Assembly (NCBI GenBank): GCA_964017185.1 | Contig: OZ024877.1 | Location: forward strand, 2,706,006-2,770,005 | DNA: 64,000 nucleotides | Source of the DNA: Rugalucina vietnamica | Lineage: Eukaryota; Mollusca; Bivalvia; Lucinida; Lucinidae | Direction of reading: 5' to 3' | Shown here: piece by piece, positions 50,511 through 63,176 of the stretch | Numbering within the stretch: position 1 is the first letter of the stretch | How the letters are laid out: each line of letters opens with the position of its first letter | Notes under the pieces: model-generated | The model's database searches: none | What the model was told of the DNA's origin: nothing | What the model saw: the letters and a program-made list of their open reading frames with translations, nothing else | Made by a program: the position numbers and the translations under genes

Positions 50511-52364
50511 ATTGCTTAGGCCTACTTTTACATAATTATGTAAAAGAGTGAATTTTGTCTGTTACATTATCAAGGGTGGTACCATAAAGATAATCACTTG
50601 AAAGCTGCACTCTTACTGAATGCAGTGCTACGCGAGACTGGGTGACCGAGGCGCTGGTCGAGGACCAAAGTGACTTGGAGGTCGTTGTAAATAAATAACA
50701 CGGTGTTTGTACCAATAGTTACTTCCGGGTTTTGCCAGCTTCAGCAGCTAGCCTAGTGTAAATCTTTTTTCATCGTTGCAAATTTTCTGAAGTCACTGAA
50801 TGCAAGAGACGCATATTCATTTGTTCATGTTCACATTCATTGTTGTTTTTATTTAATTCATTATCACATATAAACACAGAACCCCCTCTGACCCAATGTT
50901 CAGGTTTTGCTTCAACAGCACCTCCCACCTTAGTTCTAGAAAAAGAACCGATCAATTTCGTATTCACTACATGCTATCGGTTCTAGTTGAAGCCATGGCT
51001 ATAAAAGTCAATTACAAAATCTCACCATTTGGATGTCAAAACAGCATGATCACATGATGTCACTGTATATTCATATTATTCCATTCATGGTACTATCAAA
51101 TTACACAGTATTCCACCAAAAACAGTGATAATTAGTAAAATTTCCAGTTGTTTACTCGTTCATCCAACAGAAATCAGCAAATCCATGCGCATGATGTCAT
51201 GTGACATTTTGGTATACAGTACATCACCAAAATTTTGCACCACAAAAACTGGTAGCATAGAATAGAATATTTTATTTAGTATACAATAAGTGTTCACCAC
51301 AATATACATGTAACAATAAATAACATGGCATTCCAATCAATACATTTTTATTGTGTGTTGTATACACAGATAAACTGACTTGTTTACTTGCAGAGTATAT
51401 TTTGCTTAATTTATATCTTGGGCAAGTCAAGTCGCCCCAACGACTCTGCTTTGGTATTTGAACAGAACATACATTTTAATTTACCTAACGGTGCAATCCC
51501 ACCTTAGGGCGGATGAAGGTGATTTATGTCAGAAATTGATCAACTCAGTATCTGAAGGAAAATAAAGAAGGAAAAAGATTTCTGGAGGGGGGTTCAAAGT
51601 CTCCAATGGGGGGGGGGTCTCCTTTTTATCTGCTTTGCCCTCAATTGACCCATGAAAATGAAATAAGTTGGTCCCAGAGGAGGGTTCTTTCTAGCAAACC
51701 CCCTCTTAATCTGCCACTGTACCCAGATAAACACTGTTTGCCTCTAGCAAGGGTGTTAGCCTTCAAATAAACATTAGGTAATGGCTGTTGCAGTAGAATG
51801 TTGGTGTTTGGGGTGTCAGTTCCCAGTCTTCCTGAACAAGTGTTGCCTTCCGGTACCAGAAGGGGCCTGATTACGGGAATGGACATTTATATGTGTCCTG
51901 GAGTACTTTTTATTTGGTTTTTGGGGAAAGACAGTCATTAGTTCGAGAATCGTGTGGCTTAAGTACAGTTTGTTCGATGTGGTAGCCTATGTCAGGTGCT
52001 AGGCCACTGCTACAGTACCAGCACATTTTACTAATTTCTATTTCTGTTCACCTCTGTCTTGCTGTATAACAAACACTGGTGATCTCTCTATATTTTGATC
52101 AAATAAACCTCTGAACAGTAGCCACAACACAGTCGCCGCCAATGAGCTAACTTTACCACCCTGGGAAGTCAATTTTGCTATACTTGGTTGGATTATATCT
52201 TGGGCAAACTATCTATATGACTACAGAAGTATGTTTTTTTCTGCAAATAACATATATTTAAAGCACCAAAATCCATAGCATAATGTCAATTCCAGTTGTC
52301 CATTCCCTTAAAAGTGCTTATTCCGGTCCATTATGGTAAAGAAACGCACCCGTGAAAAAGCCTT
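50511..52364. other. Spacer, no gene seen
   Basis: Short frames only. A G-run (about 51,607-51,617) and a TCAGAAATTGATCAACTCAG stretch similar to 2.6 and 8.3 kb are the only landmarks. Confidence 0.35.
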
Positions 52365-52603
52365 AGGCCAAAACAAAATATATATGTGGTTCCTATTACA
52401 TGATTTTGAAAAATAGGGTAGGTAGGTAGGAAAATTATTTTATTTTATTGAAACATTTTACCAAGAAAATATACCAAAACCTTATAAAAAAAAGACACTT
52501 TTTCAGCATTTTTCCTCAGATAGCCAATAAAATGTTTAGGGTAGGGGGCAAAAAATAGGGTAGGTAGGGGAACCGGAACCACATATATATTTTATTTTGG
52601 CCT
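52365..52603. mobile_element. MITE with ~29-bp terminal inverted repeats
   Basis: Left end GGCCAAAACAAAATATATATG with GTGGTTCC; right end GGAACCAC with ATATATATTTTATTTTGGCC, inverted with few mismatches. Flanked by TTA on both sides. Internal GGGTAGGTAGG motifs near both ends. Confidence 0.75.
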
Positions 52604-53121
52604 TATTAAAAGCCATTATAGGATATGCTGGTCTGCAGCTGTATGACCATATCGCAGTTGCTAATGGCGGCGGTGCAAGCACCCCTATATATCTACCATC
52701 CTGACCAACATATTCTCAATACACAAATACTGCTATACATGTAACCATTGTTATTGCTTTAGGGTCATTATATTTGAATCATTTTTTGGATGTCATTACC
52801 TTTTTTGGGGGGCAAAAGTTGATTAAAATGGAGGCAACATCTCGACATGTCCAAAACTGATGACTGGGATGTTCAGCATCAATTCAAAGAAACAAACAAT
52901 CTTTTTTTTCTTCTCTTTTATGTTTATAGATATCTTGCACACAAGATTATAATAATCAAAGGGGCATAATTCAGCAAAGAGTTATATTTACTGACAGAAA
53001 AATATACATGTCAACAATCTTTTCACAAGGCATTCTTATTCCATGAAACTTTAAGGCCCTAGCATATAGGCCATTCAAAAAGGAATCAACATATGTCTTA
53101 TCCATTGAAAAATAACTTCAG

Positions 53122-53480
53122 AAATACCATATTGGTTCTAATTAGTGCACATGCTCCAATAGGCACACACCCTGGTTGTTTCCGAAAAATATGTGCATAA
53201 GCACACACTGCGCCAAGAGTAAATTGTTATTTTACACCAATTCTACACAATGTTAATGCATATGACACATTAAAACTGAACAGTAAATGATCATAAACTA
53301 CTTTGCAACAATTTGAACACTTATTGACATCACCAAAAATTCACCATTGAAAGATATGACATGGTTATTTCAGCATTTTGATGTGTTGTTTTCGTTCTTA
53401 GTGTATGTTTCTTACCTCAACTTTTAGTAATTTTGGAAAGTTAAGCGCACTGTGCGCTAATTAGTAGAAATACGGTATTT
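53122..53480. mobile_element. MITE-like element with AAATACC ends
   Basis: AAATACCATATTGGTTCTAA with TTAGTGCAC at the left matches, inverted, GCGCTAATTAGTAGAAATAC with GGTATTT at the right. No coding content. Confidence 0.6.
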
Positions 53481-54621
53481 AAGTTTCAATAAGCCAAAGC
53501 ACTGCTGAGCAAAAATGTCTGTCAAATGTTGCTATTGGATTATCCATTTCTTTTTTTTTTTTTTTTTTTTTTTTTGGAATCATCAATGGGCATACACTGT
53601 ACTTCATTGAACTTACACAGAAGGTCAGTTTGCACATGTGTTAACTGAGAACAATGGCTGACTGAAATATGAAAATATTGTGTAAAAAATGGTGACAATG
53701 GAGTACTCAGCGATCTAGTCACACTGGAGTGATTTTAAACAGTCAATATTGTAGATTGGTATGTTTTCTTCAATAGTAACATAAAGTTTTTTAGTGACAC
53801 ATCAGCAATATTGAAAAATCTACTCTTTTGTAATGAAAGAGTTAACATGTCATTCCCGTCCTACAAAATCTACCACTACTCCCACCTGCACTAACTTTCA
53901 GTTCAACTGGGACATTATTCCATGTCCAGACCATTCTCTTACATTGTTTAGTAGTTTTGCCAACTCCGAATGACTTCTTTCAAGGTTGTTTTCAAATGAC
54001 CAAACGTCACCTGTCACAATATTCAAAGACCAGTAAATTATTGTCCCCTCACAAATGAAAATATAAAAAAATTGAAGCAGTAGTAGGTGGGCCACACGTG
54101 ATTTCTGGTACACCTCTTGTGTCTTGTAATGCCCTCTTGAACAGAGACGTATAGATACTCGCCTTGTGATGATGTACAAGATCACATAATTATGATCTTG
54201 TCGCAATCCCAGCCCCCAACTACTTGATACCAAAGTATAGGAATCCACCCTCTGGCATATAGACAAATCTGAACCTCCTTTAATTACTGCATTCAGCTTC
54301 TTCCCTAGAACTGTAGTGCATTGGAAATTATTGCTCTCCCCTCCTGTATTGTCATGCTCCACACAGTGGATGCAGCTCTTTGTTAGTCCTGGATTTTAAT
54401 GATGTAGTGATAGTACAAATTATGTTTGGTCAAATAGTTCAGTTGCGCTGCGCAAATTAAGTTTTGGTCATTTCTTCTTTTTTTTTTCTTTATATCCCAC
54501 ACTGGTCTGTCTTTACATATAGGCAACAAACTTTCTGTATGTAGTGAACGAGCTACCAATACACCAACAACCAGTAAATGGCTTATTTTAATAGCGATGT
54601 CAGTTATATTTGCATCATTTT
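53481..54621 (-). other. Unassigned region with a 154-codon open frame
   Basis: A minus-strand frame (53,898-54,362) has no recognisable domain. A different frame near its 3' side reads TWNNVPVELK, so it may be a decayed repeat. I do not call a gene here. Confidence 0.25.
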
Positions 54622-54801
54622 GTTCCAAAACATAGATTGTGGGTAATTGTTAGAACCACCTTGGCGAGGCAGTTCTAACGTGTACCCACAATCGATGCTT
54701 TGAGCAAACAAATTAAAATTATCAAAATTTTTCCAATGATATTTTCAATTTTTAATGCTGAAAAAATTCTCTGTTTATTGCATAGACAAGTTTTCGTAAC
54801 G
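54622..54801. mobile_element. M2 MITE, slightly more than half
   Basis: Begins at GTTCCAAAACATAGATTGTG, includes the ACCTTGGCGAGGC centre and ends GACAAGTTTTCGTAAC. Confidence 0.75.
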
Positions 54802-55224
54802 ATTTTTCATTATAAGCTTCTGATTCTGTTTATTACAATGAAACATGTGACCAATGCAACTATTATCTGCTTAGATATTCACTTTCTCCAAAGACCACAT
54901 ATTTAATCACAGTGTTGAATCTCCTCTGGCAGATGTTTGCAAAATCATGCCATTTGTTATCTCATCAAGAAGAAATGCTGATCTTTTTATGGCTCTATTT
55001 TGATGGATAATGATTGATTTATTATTGCTTACGTAGAGACTGATTGTCTAAGAAGATTTAACCAAACATGAGATCCATTTATGGATTATTTGTTCTTTTT
55101 TAAGGTTTTAATGTCCAGGATGCAAATCAGAAGAAGAAAAATGAAACATAAATCACAGAACTTTGGTGAAAAATGAATTGTAAAAATACTGATGTCAATG
55201 ATATACTGAACAATTAGCCATAAC

Positions 55225-58200
55225 ATGAGCCAAACAGAACCTATGACATCTGAACAACAGTCAGGCAGTGGTGCCAATAATGAGCCAGGTTCCAGCAGTG
55301 AGAAACTGGGTACCAACAAAGACAATGTGGCCGCTTTTATTGATTCCTGGAAGAATTTTGATAGGGCTGGCTCCTATCTCATGTCTTCTTTGTGTGAAGA
55401 TTTGTCTGGGTCCCAGCCTGAGGGGGTGCTGGGTTCCAGCTTGTCGACTGCATTGTTTTCTGGGAGTGGATCCGAGCAGGTTCTTGGGCAACTGAAGGAA
55501 ATAGACAACATATTGTCTCGGATTTCGAAACGAGATCATCAAGGGAAGCTTAATCTGTCTCAGGTGGGTTTAAGAATTGAATTTGAACATATTCATTTTG
55601 TAATTCATCACAACATATAGACTTCCAAGGATAATATCATGGTTTTTCATCACTGAGCCTTGTCGCAGAGCAAAAATGTTAATTTATGTGATAAGAATGA
55701 AAAGATTCATTTCATTTAAGCTGCTAAGTGATTTGATTGTGCCAAATGAATATCAACTTGACCATAATCATATTGAAAATTGAATTTTCATTGAAATAAA
55801 ATATTCTTATTGTTCTTTACAATTGCAGGTCCTGTTACTGTTTATGAAGCTGCAGCTGGACTATCATTATCAGTGTACGCAGTCACTAACTTCGCTGGTC
55901 GAACAACTCTTACACAGCTGTGATAAAAAAGAGAATTCTGAGCTTTTCCATCATGTTCGAAGTCTAGAATTACACAAATATGTATCTTCCCGCCACTCTC
56001 CTTCAAGAAGTTTTGGATTGAAAAAGTCGTCTGCTGCTGGGAGTAATTCACCTAAAGCTCAGAAACATTCTATCAAATCCTCACTGTTTTCACTATTTGA
56101 AAGGAAAAATTCTCCAGATGAAAGTCATAGCTCATTTTATGTGGATTTAAATCAAGAGCCACAGTCTGAAAAGATTAACCAATCACAGCCAGCGTTAGAT
56201 ACACAAAAACTTGATAACAGCCAATCAGAAGCTCTGATACAACTTGGGCTGGACCCAGTTGTATCAAGCCAAGAAAGTGCCAATATTTTAAGGGTAGACA
56301 ACTCACCATTGACTTCCCATGGCACCTCAGTCGCAGTTCAAGGTGCTACACTACTGGATGTGCTAGAAGTTCCTACGGTGCCTGCCTATCAGGGTCTTAG
56401 TCCGGGGTCAGCTAGTCAGGGGTATAAACCCAGCTTGAATTCTGGTGCTACAGGTACTTTACTTTATTTCTTAGAAATAGCAACAATATATGAGCTGGGA
56501 CACAAGAAAACCAGTCTTCAGGGTTTCCGACCAGGTCTGACACAAACCGACCTGTACAGTCACAGAAGCAGGCTAGAAGCTTGAAAATTCGGATTTAGAA
56601 AGAAGAGGGATTGTACTATCCGAGAGTGGATCCAAAGGCGCTGATCAGCTTCACAGTAACTGCAAAGCTGATCGGCGCCTTTGTTTGCGCATAGGCAAAA
56701 ATCCGTTTTTCTCATGACGCAGCTCATATATCATTTAAATGGAATGTTCAAATTTAATTACTGTATGCATAGGCTGATTGATGTTTATATCATTGCTTTC
56801 AGGAAGCATAAGTTTTAGCTTAAATGAAAACCACACTGGTCCTTCTGCAAGGCATGCATACTCGCCAAATGTTGTTCTGGGTAAAGCGCAGGAAGTGATT
56901 ACTAGGCCCTGACATGACCAAATTGTTGGCTGGGACATTATTCCACAAAACAAAGCAAACTATATAAAAGCATTTTGTTTTACTGCTTGATATTTGAGCC
57001 GCCTCATGAGAAAACAAACAATCTGCATATGCGAAAACAAAGACGCAGATCAGCTTCGCGGTAACCCATGGTTTTCCCACGAGGTGGCTCATTTTCCCCT
57101 AGGTTTTACGCCATCTTCCATTGGTCAAGTTGCTAGTCAAGAGGAGCTGGACAGCGTGATCAATTTGTTGTCTGGGGTCGGGACCGGGTCTGCATCGACC
57201 AACCACATGTCCCCTATCTCAGAACAGCACAGCCCCCATCAAGGCGGCCCTCACCAGGGACAGGTCAGTCTCCAGGTCCCGCTGATGTACAGGCCGCCCC
57301 GGAGTCCCGCAGCTTCAGATTCTGGTGTGGATGTTGCAAAGACGCACAGAAATCCCGCTCAGAGAAGATCCGAGGGCTCAATTGATTTGTCTGGCTTTGG
57401 AAATCCAGGCCGAAACACATGGCCACATCAACATCGCTCAAGTTTACCAGGTCAGTAATGCATAGCCTGTAAAATTTGTAAAGAAAGGTCATTTTGTTAA
57501 CATTTGGCTTTGATAATAATAGATTCTACACCGAAATAAAAATTCAAAATACATGTACATGTACCACAATAGCAAGACAGGGCAAGTTTTATAACATGCA
57601 TTAAGAATGAACACAGCCAGCACAATCAAGATGGTATGATGTAGATGCATGGTACCTCAGTTTTTAGCTCGACTGCACGAAGTGCATTGAGCTATTGCAG
57701 TCACCCCGGTCGTCCACGTTGCCGTTCCCGTGCGCGTGCGCGTCACACTTGCGTTAAAGTTTTCTAGAAGTCCATATCTTGACAACCACTCATCAGAAAG
57801 CATTCATACTTGGACCATAGATACCCTGTAGGGTTAGCTTTCATTCCATGGCATCGGGCCCCTGGGTCCAGGCCAGGGGGTGGGGCTGGAGGTTAAAATC
57901 TAGAACACCTTCAAAAATGGCAATTCTTATGTTAAAGTTTTCTAGAAGTCCATATCTTGACAACCACTCATCAGAAAGCATTGATACTTGGGCCATTGAC
58001 ACCCTGTAGGGTCGGCTTTCATTCCATGGCATCAGATCCCTGGGTCCATGCCAGGGGGTGGGGCTAGAGGTTAAAATCTAGAACACCATTAATAATAATG
58101 GCTTTTCCGTGATATAGTATTCTAGAAGTCTATATCTTGAAAACTTTTTATCAGAGGGCTTTCATACTGGGACCATAGGTACCCTGTAGGGTTGAGTTTC

Positions 58201-61200
58201 ATTTCATGGCATCGGGCCCCTGGGGGGTGGGGCTGGAGGTTAAAAACTAGAACACTAAAAAATAGATGTACTGCTGTGTAACTTTTACAAGGAGGCATAT
58301 CTTGACAACAACTTATCATAAAGCATTCATACTTCATGCACTTTAGGTTCCATGACATCGGACCTCTGGGTCGGAGTCAGGGGGGCGGGGCTAGAGGTCA
58401 AAATCTAGAACTCCCCAAATTTTTTTTTCTTTTTATTTCTTAATAGAAACAACTTAGGAGGATGGTTGGTCATTCATCTTTTGACTTTGTGACACTGACT
58501 TGTGTGTCATGACAGTAAGGGTCAGTTGACCTACTTTCCATGGTTCAGTGATTTTGCCTTATATCTTGACACTCAATTAGTATATTTTCTTACTTCTTTC
58601 AGATTATGAGTTAGTACGACCAGGCCTTTGACCCCAATATACTTATAGGTCACTGTGACCTAATTTCACGGTTCAGTGATTTTGCCTTATATCTTGACAC
58701 TCAATTAGTATATTTTCATACTTTTTTCAGATTATGAGTGAGTATGACCAGACCTTTGGCCCCAATATACTTATAGGTCACTGTGACCTAATTTCACGGT
58801 TCAGTGACTTTGCCTTATATCACGGTACTCAAATGGTTTATGAACAAACTTCTTTCAAAGTATGTTTGCGTATGACAAGACCTTTGACCCTGAAGTAGTC
58901 CTAGGTCACTGTGACCTAATTTCACGGTTCAGTGATTTTGCCTTATATCTTGACACTCAATTAGTATATTTTCATACTTTTTTCAGATTATGAGTGAGTA
59001 TGACCAGACCTTTGACCCCAATATACTTATAGGTCACTGTGACCTAATTTCACGGTTCAGTGACTTTGCCTTATATCTCGGCACTCAAGTGGTTTATGAA
59101 CAAACTTCTTTCACACTATGTTTGCGTTTGACAAGACCTTTGACCCTAAAGTAGTCCTTGGTCAATATGACCTAATTTCACGTTTCAGTGATTTTCCTTT
59201 ATATCTCGGCACTCAATTGGTATATGAACATACTTCTTTCACGATATGTATGAGTATGACAAGACCTTTGACCGTAAAGTATTCCTGGGTCACTGTGATC
59301 TAATTTCATGGTTCAGTGATTTTGCCTTATAGATCGACACTCAGTTGATATTTTTTCATACTTCTTTCTGATTATGAATGAGTATGACCACACCTTTAAC
59401 CCAAACATACTTATAGGTCACTATGACCTATTTTCATGGTTCAGTGACTTTGCTTTATATCTCAATACTGAATGGGTATATGATCATTTTTCTTTCACAT
59501 TATGAGTAAGTATCACTAGGCCTTTGACCCTGCAATACTTACAGGTCAGTGTGACCTTTTTTCACGGTTCAGTGATTTTGCCTTGTGTCTTGGCACTCAG
59601 TTGGTATATGAACACACTTCTTTCACAATATGAGTGAGACCTTTAAAAAGATCTTAGGTAGTTATAGTTAACTTTCATGGTTCAGTGATTTTGCCTTATT
59701 GCATCAAGGCAAAAAGATGTATGAGCATAATGCTTTGGGTTACTGGTCGGGTTTGGCCTTATGTTTGACAAAGGTCAGAAGCAGTCGAGCACGCTGTCCT
59801 GCGACAGCTCTTATTTATTACCCAATTCTGGATCTTTGCATACAGGCAGTTTCTTTTGTTTCATCTGGTAAGATACTGCCATAACTTTATTTTCACTTGG
59901 TATTATTATAATTGTTTATGTATTATTATAATTGTTTATTTGAGCCACATTATGAGAAAACCAACTTTTTGTATATGCGAAAACAAAGGCGCAGATCAGC
60001 TTCGCAGTAACTGTGAAGCTGATCAGCACCTTTGTTTTCGCTACACAGATAGTACAATTCCTCTACTTTCTTAATTCGAAATTTCCAGCCTCTAACAATC
60101 TCCTGTGCTTGTCCAGCTCAGTTTGTGTCAGATCTGTTTGGAAACCATGTTGGTTTTCTCATGAAGTGGCTCATTTTATCTCCAACCACAGGTGGTCACC
60201 TGGCTCTCCCAGTGCAATATGACTATATGACCTCCACTCATTCCCCGAGATACCTGCCGGAGACACAGCCTGCCATGACCTTACCCCCAGGAGGAGCCAA
60301 CCATCTACCGCCGGGGTACCAGTGGGGATTCCCTGACCCACAGCTCAACAGGACTTGGCCGGTGAATAACCTGGCGGGTTCCAGTATGTGGTCAGCAGGT
60401 CAGGACTCAGATGATGCCAGTGATGATGACTCCTCCACTGATCAATTCTTCAACTTTACACAACAGTTACACCAAAAGTAAGTCTCCTTGTCATATTATT
60501 GTTATAATATAGTTCAAACTTTTTGACTTTTTGTCTTTTATTTTGCAGGCTTGCATCTTTAACTTTCATATCCCTTTATTGTTCAGGGTGCTTAATTGTC
60601 TGACAAAAGCTTGTATCTAGCCTTACTTAGCAGCTGTGCAGGGCATGTAACATTTGTGTGGTAAATTGACTTGTGATGACACTCTGATCGTACATGTACA
60701 TATCTCTGAAAATGTAAGACTTTGCCTGTAAATATTCAACACATGCACACAATTTTTATTTAATTTTTTTATAGTAAGACGTTAGATGATTCAGCAGCCA
60801 TGAGTAAGAGAATGACACAAGATGCCGGAGTAAGACATCACAGCTTTGAAGATCTCTTGGTAAGTCTTGAACACAATGAAATGTAGATGTTTTCATGTCT
60901 TTGGGGTTCCATTCATTTTATACAAGGGAAACAACGTACATCACAGGAACTGATATTGGGCACACATTTTTGGAAATTTCAAGCTGGTATGAGGATACAT
61001 CAGGAAAACATGTCCGTGTAATGTATACCCCCTTGAACCCCACTTTTATATAGCCAAACTGGGGTTTGCAGGGGTATACCTATTTTTCTTATTTTTGCTC
61101 CAAAACATAGATTGTGGGTACTCGTTAGAACCGCCTTGGAGAGGCGGTTCTAACGTGTACCCACAATCTATGTTTTGAGCAAAAATAAGAAAAATATCAA

Positions 61201-63176
61201 AAATTTTCTGCTGAAAATTTTCAATTTTTAAAGCTCAAAAAATCTCTGTTTACTGCATGGGCAAGTTTTCGTAATGAATGCTGCTTGTTTGTGGATACAT
61301 GCGGACAATAGACCTTCTCTTGCATCGTTCAAAGACACTCTGTGACTAAATTCAACAGTTTGTGGTCTCTGGCAGGAAAACTTTGTCAATGTTGACAAAC
61401 ACTTTGGTCAAATATCAAAATGATGGTGGATGTAGGTCAGATACAGTATAGTAAGTGTCAGGTGCCAATGGTTGATCAGGGTGTGTGCCATTGTTATACT
61501 AAGTTCACACAATCTAAAACAAAAAAAAAACAACAAAACCCTTGGGCATTGTATTCTTTGGTGGACTAAATATTTTTATGAAAATTAAAAGAAAACAATC
61601 TTAACAGACACCCACACATGCTCAAAACAACCGTCCGGCATCACTTCTTGTGATGTTTCTCTGACAGACTTTTGAGAGGTGATTATATATAAAAAAAAAA
61701 GGAAAGGGAAAGAACGTGCAAATTGAAGAAAAAGCTGACTCACTTTGTGTCTGACGTCAGTTATTCTTGGGAGTGCATTCTTTCATAAACTTTAAACAAA
61801 AGACATTACACAATGAACTGATTGAGCCAAGGTAAGGATTAAGCACATGCTTCGTGTGGTGCTGTCTATCAAAAGTAAATGAAGGCTATGCATCAAGAAT
61901 TTATGAGTGATGAATTTCAGGAATAAAACATGGATTGTTTCTTGTTAGAATATGGCCACATGGATTTAATCATGCAATTAAATTCTCATCTCAAATGAAA
62001 TACCGGTACCCGCATTCTGCATAAATCTTAAGTGTTCATGATAAAATGACTTCACTTCTAGGATGGACCAGCCTCAGAAGCTTGGCAAGCCTCTAGACAA
62101 CCTTGGTCTCACCCAGTGAAGAATAGTGAACCAGTCCAGTCACATGACTCAGTAGCAAGGAATTCTGGGTATCACAGACCAATCACTATGCAGTGGAGTG
62201 ATCCATTGTCTTCCAGGAATTTGTGGCCGGCAACAGGTAGATGGATTTTCATATAATTTTAATAGACTGTTGAAAGTTTTTTTCTAGAACTACCGTTTGT
62301 TTAAGAAAGGCAAACAACATTGCATATGAGCCGCATCTTGAGAAAACCGGCTTTTTGCCTATGCGAAAACAAAGGCGCAGATCAGCTGTGCAGTAACTGC
62401 ACAGCTGATTAGCGCCTTTATTTTCACCACACAGATAGTACAATTCCTCTTCTACTTATATACAAAGTTTCAAGCTTCTAGCCTGCTTCTTTGACCTTAC
62501 AGGTCGGTTTGTGTCAGACCTGGTCGGAATCTCCGAAGACGGGTTTTCTGGCGTCGCGGCTCATATGTCCCTTGAGATCATTATTCTTCCAAACAGACTT
62601 ATTTCTCGAAATGGTAAAATTTTGTGGAATGGACATTGTCTCGCATTTTTGCTCTCATGATAAAGATTTAAATCAGACCATTTCTTTTATTGGGCTGCCC
62701 TTGTCCAGGTGTCTTCTGTTTTTGACCAGAGATCATCATGATAAGAATTTAATCATTTGAGCTGTGATGTGAGAAAACAGGTCTTCAGGCTTTCTGACCA
62801 GGCCTGACACAAACTGGCCTTTACAGTCATAGAAGATGGCTAGAAGCTTGAAATTTTGAATATAAGTAGAAGAGAGATTGTACTATCCAAGTAGCAGAAA
62901 CAAAGGCGCTGATCTGCGTCTTTGTTCTCGCCTATGCAGATTGTTGGTTTTATGGTGCGGCGGTTCATAAATCAGACTTTCTTTTATTAGACTGCCCTTG
63001 TACAGGTGTCTTCTGCTTTTGACCAGAGGTCATGATGTGATAATCATTTCTTGTCTGCAACTTTAGCTATTTGTGTCTTATCCAAATGTGGCCCAGTGAT
63101 TTATTTATATTTGACAGGTCTAGAAGGTCAAGGACAGATACAGTCTCAAAGTGTTCATGGGTTTGGAGGGCAATAG
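55225..63176 (+). CDS. Unrecognised Ser/Gln/Pro-rich protein, 7-exon model, 638 aa
   Basis: I do not recognise this family. Exons: 55225-55563, 55829-56453, 57103-57450, 60192-60477, 60775-60859, 62062-62236, 63118-63176. All have AG/GT borders and phases that agree, totalling 639 codons with the stop at 63,174-63,176. An in-frame TGA lies 18 bases before the ATG, supporting this start. Residues ~85-165 (QLKEIDNILSRISKRD ... LLLFMKLQLDYHYQ ... SLVEQLLHSC) look like an all-helical domain spanning exons 1-2. The remainder is low-complexity: basic Ser-rich (~175-205), Pro/Ser/Gly-rich, an acidic patch SDDASDDDSSTD (~508-520) and QFFNFTQQLHQ before exon 5. No signal peptide or membrane segment, so probably intracellular, perhaps a scaffold or regulator (inference). 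Two acceptors sit 12 and 19 bases after M1 MITE ends. The last exon is short and least certain. Confidence 0.75.
56491..56726. mobile_element. M1 MITE in intron 2 of the 55-kb gene
   Basis: TGAGCTGGGACACAAGAAAACC to CTCATGACGCAGCTCA, beginning 37 bases after the donor of exon 2. The left arm is read through in the frame of exon 2, which is not coding. Confidence 0.85.
56995..57091. mobile_element. M1 MITE, internally deleted, next to a splice acceptor
   Basis: 97 bp: left end and half hairpin (CAGATCAGCTTCGCGGTAAC) fused to the right end CCCACGAGGTGGCTCA. The acceptor AG of exon 3 is at 57,101-57,102. Confidence 0.82.
57666..59813 (+). mobile_element. Helentron-like element A3 with two new tandem cores
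   Basis: Left end AGCTCGACTGCACGAAGTGC, right end CAGTCGAGC, GCTGTCCTGCGACAGC and CTTA. The inverted repeats have changed together (AGCTCGACTG / CAGTCGAGC) relative to A1 and A2 (GCCTG / CAGGC). First core: about four units of ~160 bp (TCTAGAAGTCCATATCTTGA; CATGGCATCGGGCCCCTGGG). Second core: about eight units of ~128 bp. It fills much of the intron before exon 4. Confidence 0.72.
58647..59557. promoter_or_regulatory. Array of ERE-like AGGTCAnnnTGACCT palindromes (A3)
   Basis: Perfect sites at 58647, 58775, 58903 and 59031 (spacer CTG), 59415 (CTA) and 59543 (GTG); degenerate sites at ~59,158 and ~59,287. The pitch is 127-129 bp. This is the consensus palindrome for steroid-type nuclear receptors. 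The sequence is clear; binding is inference. Confidence 0.45.
59941..60173. mobile_element. M1 MITE, full length, next to a splice acceptor
   Basis: TGAGCCACATTATGAGAAAACC to CTCATGAAGTGGCTCA. The acceptor of exon 4 is at 60,190-60,191, so its pyrimidine tract follows the MITE and the branch point probably lies inside it. Confidence 0.87.
60998..61276. mobile_element. M2 MITE, full length
   Basis: Inverted relative to the 46-kb copy: CATCAGGAAAACATGTCCGT to GGGCAAGTTTTCGTAATG, centre CCGCCTTGGAGAGGCGG. In the intron before exon 6. Confidence 0.88.
61277..62061 (+). other. Intron remainder before exon 6
   Basis: No repeat or exon recognised; short A runs near 61,521 and 61,690. Confidence 0.35.
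62327..62563. mobile_element. M1 MITE, full length (ACCGG subfamily)
   Basis: TGAGCCGCATCTTGAGAAAACC to CTGGCGTCGCGGCTCA; hairpin CAGCTGTGCAGTAACTGCACAGCTG near the left end. Gives the uninterrupted sequence across the point where B2 inserted at 36.9 kb. Confidence 0.88.
62758..62967. mobile_element. M1 MITE, one hairpin arm lost
   Basis: TGAGCTGTGATGTGAGAAAACA to TATGGTGCGGCGGTTCA; AAGGCGCTGATCTGCGTC shows loss of the arms and loop. Confidence 0.8.

Noticed and set aside
53540-53722. Poly-Lys minus-strand frame
   Set aside because: An A/T homopolymer read as codons.
53898-54362. 154-codon minus-strand frame
   Set aside because: No domain, no splice context, and hints of a decayed repeat in another frame.
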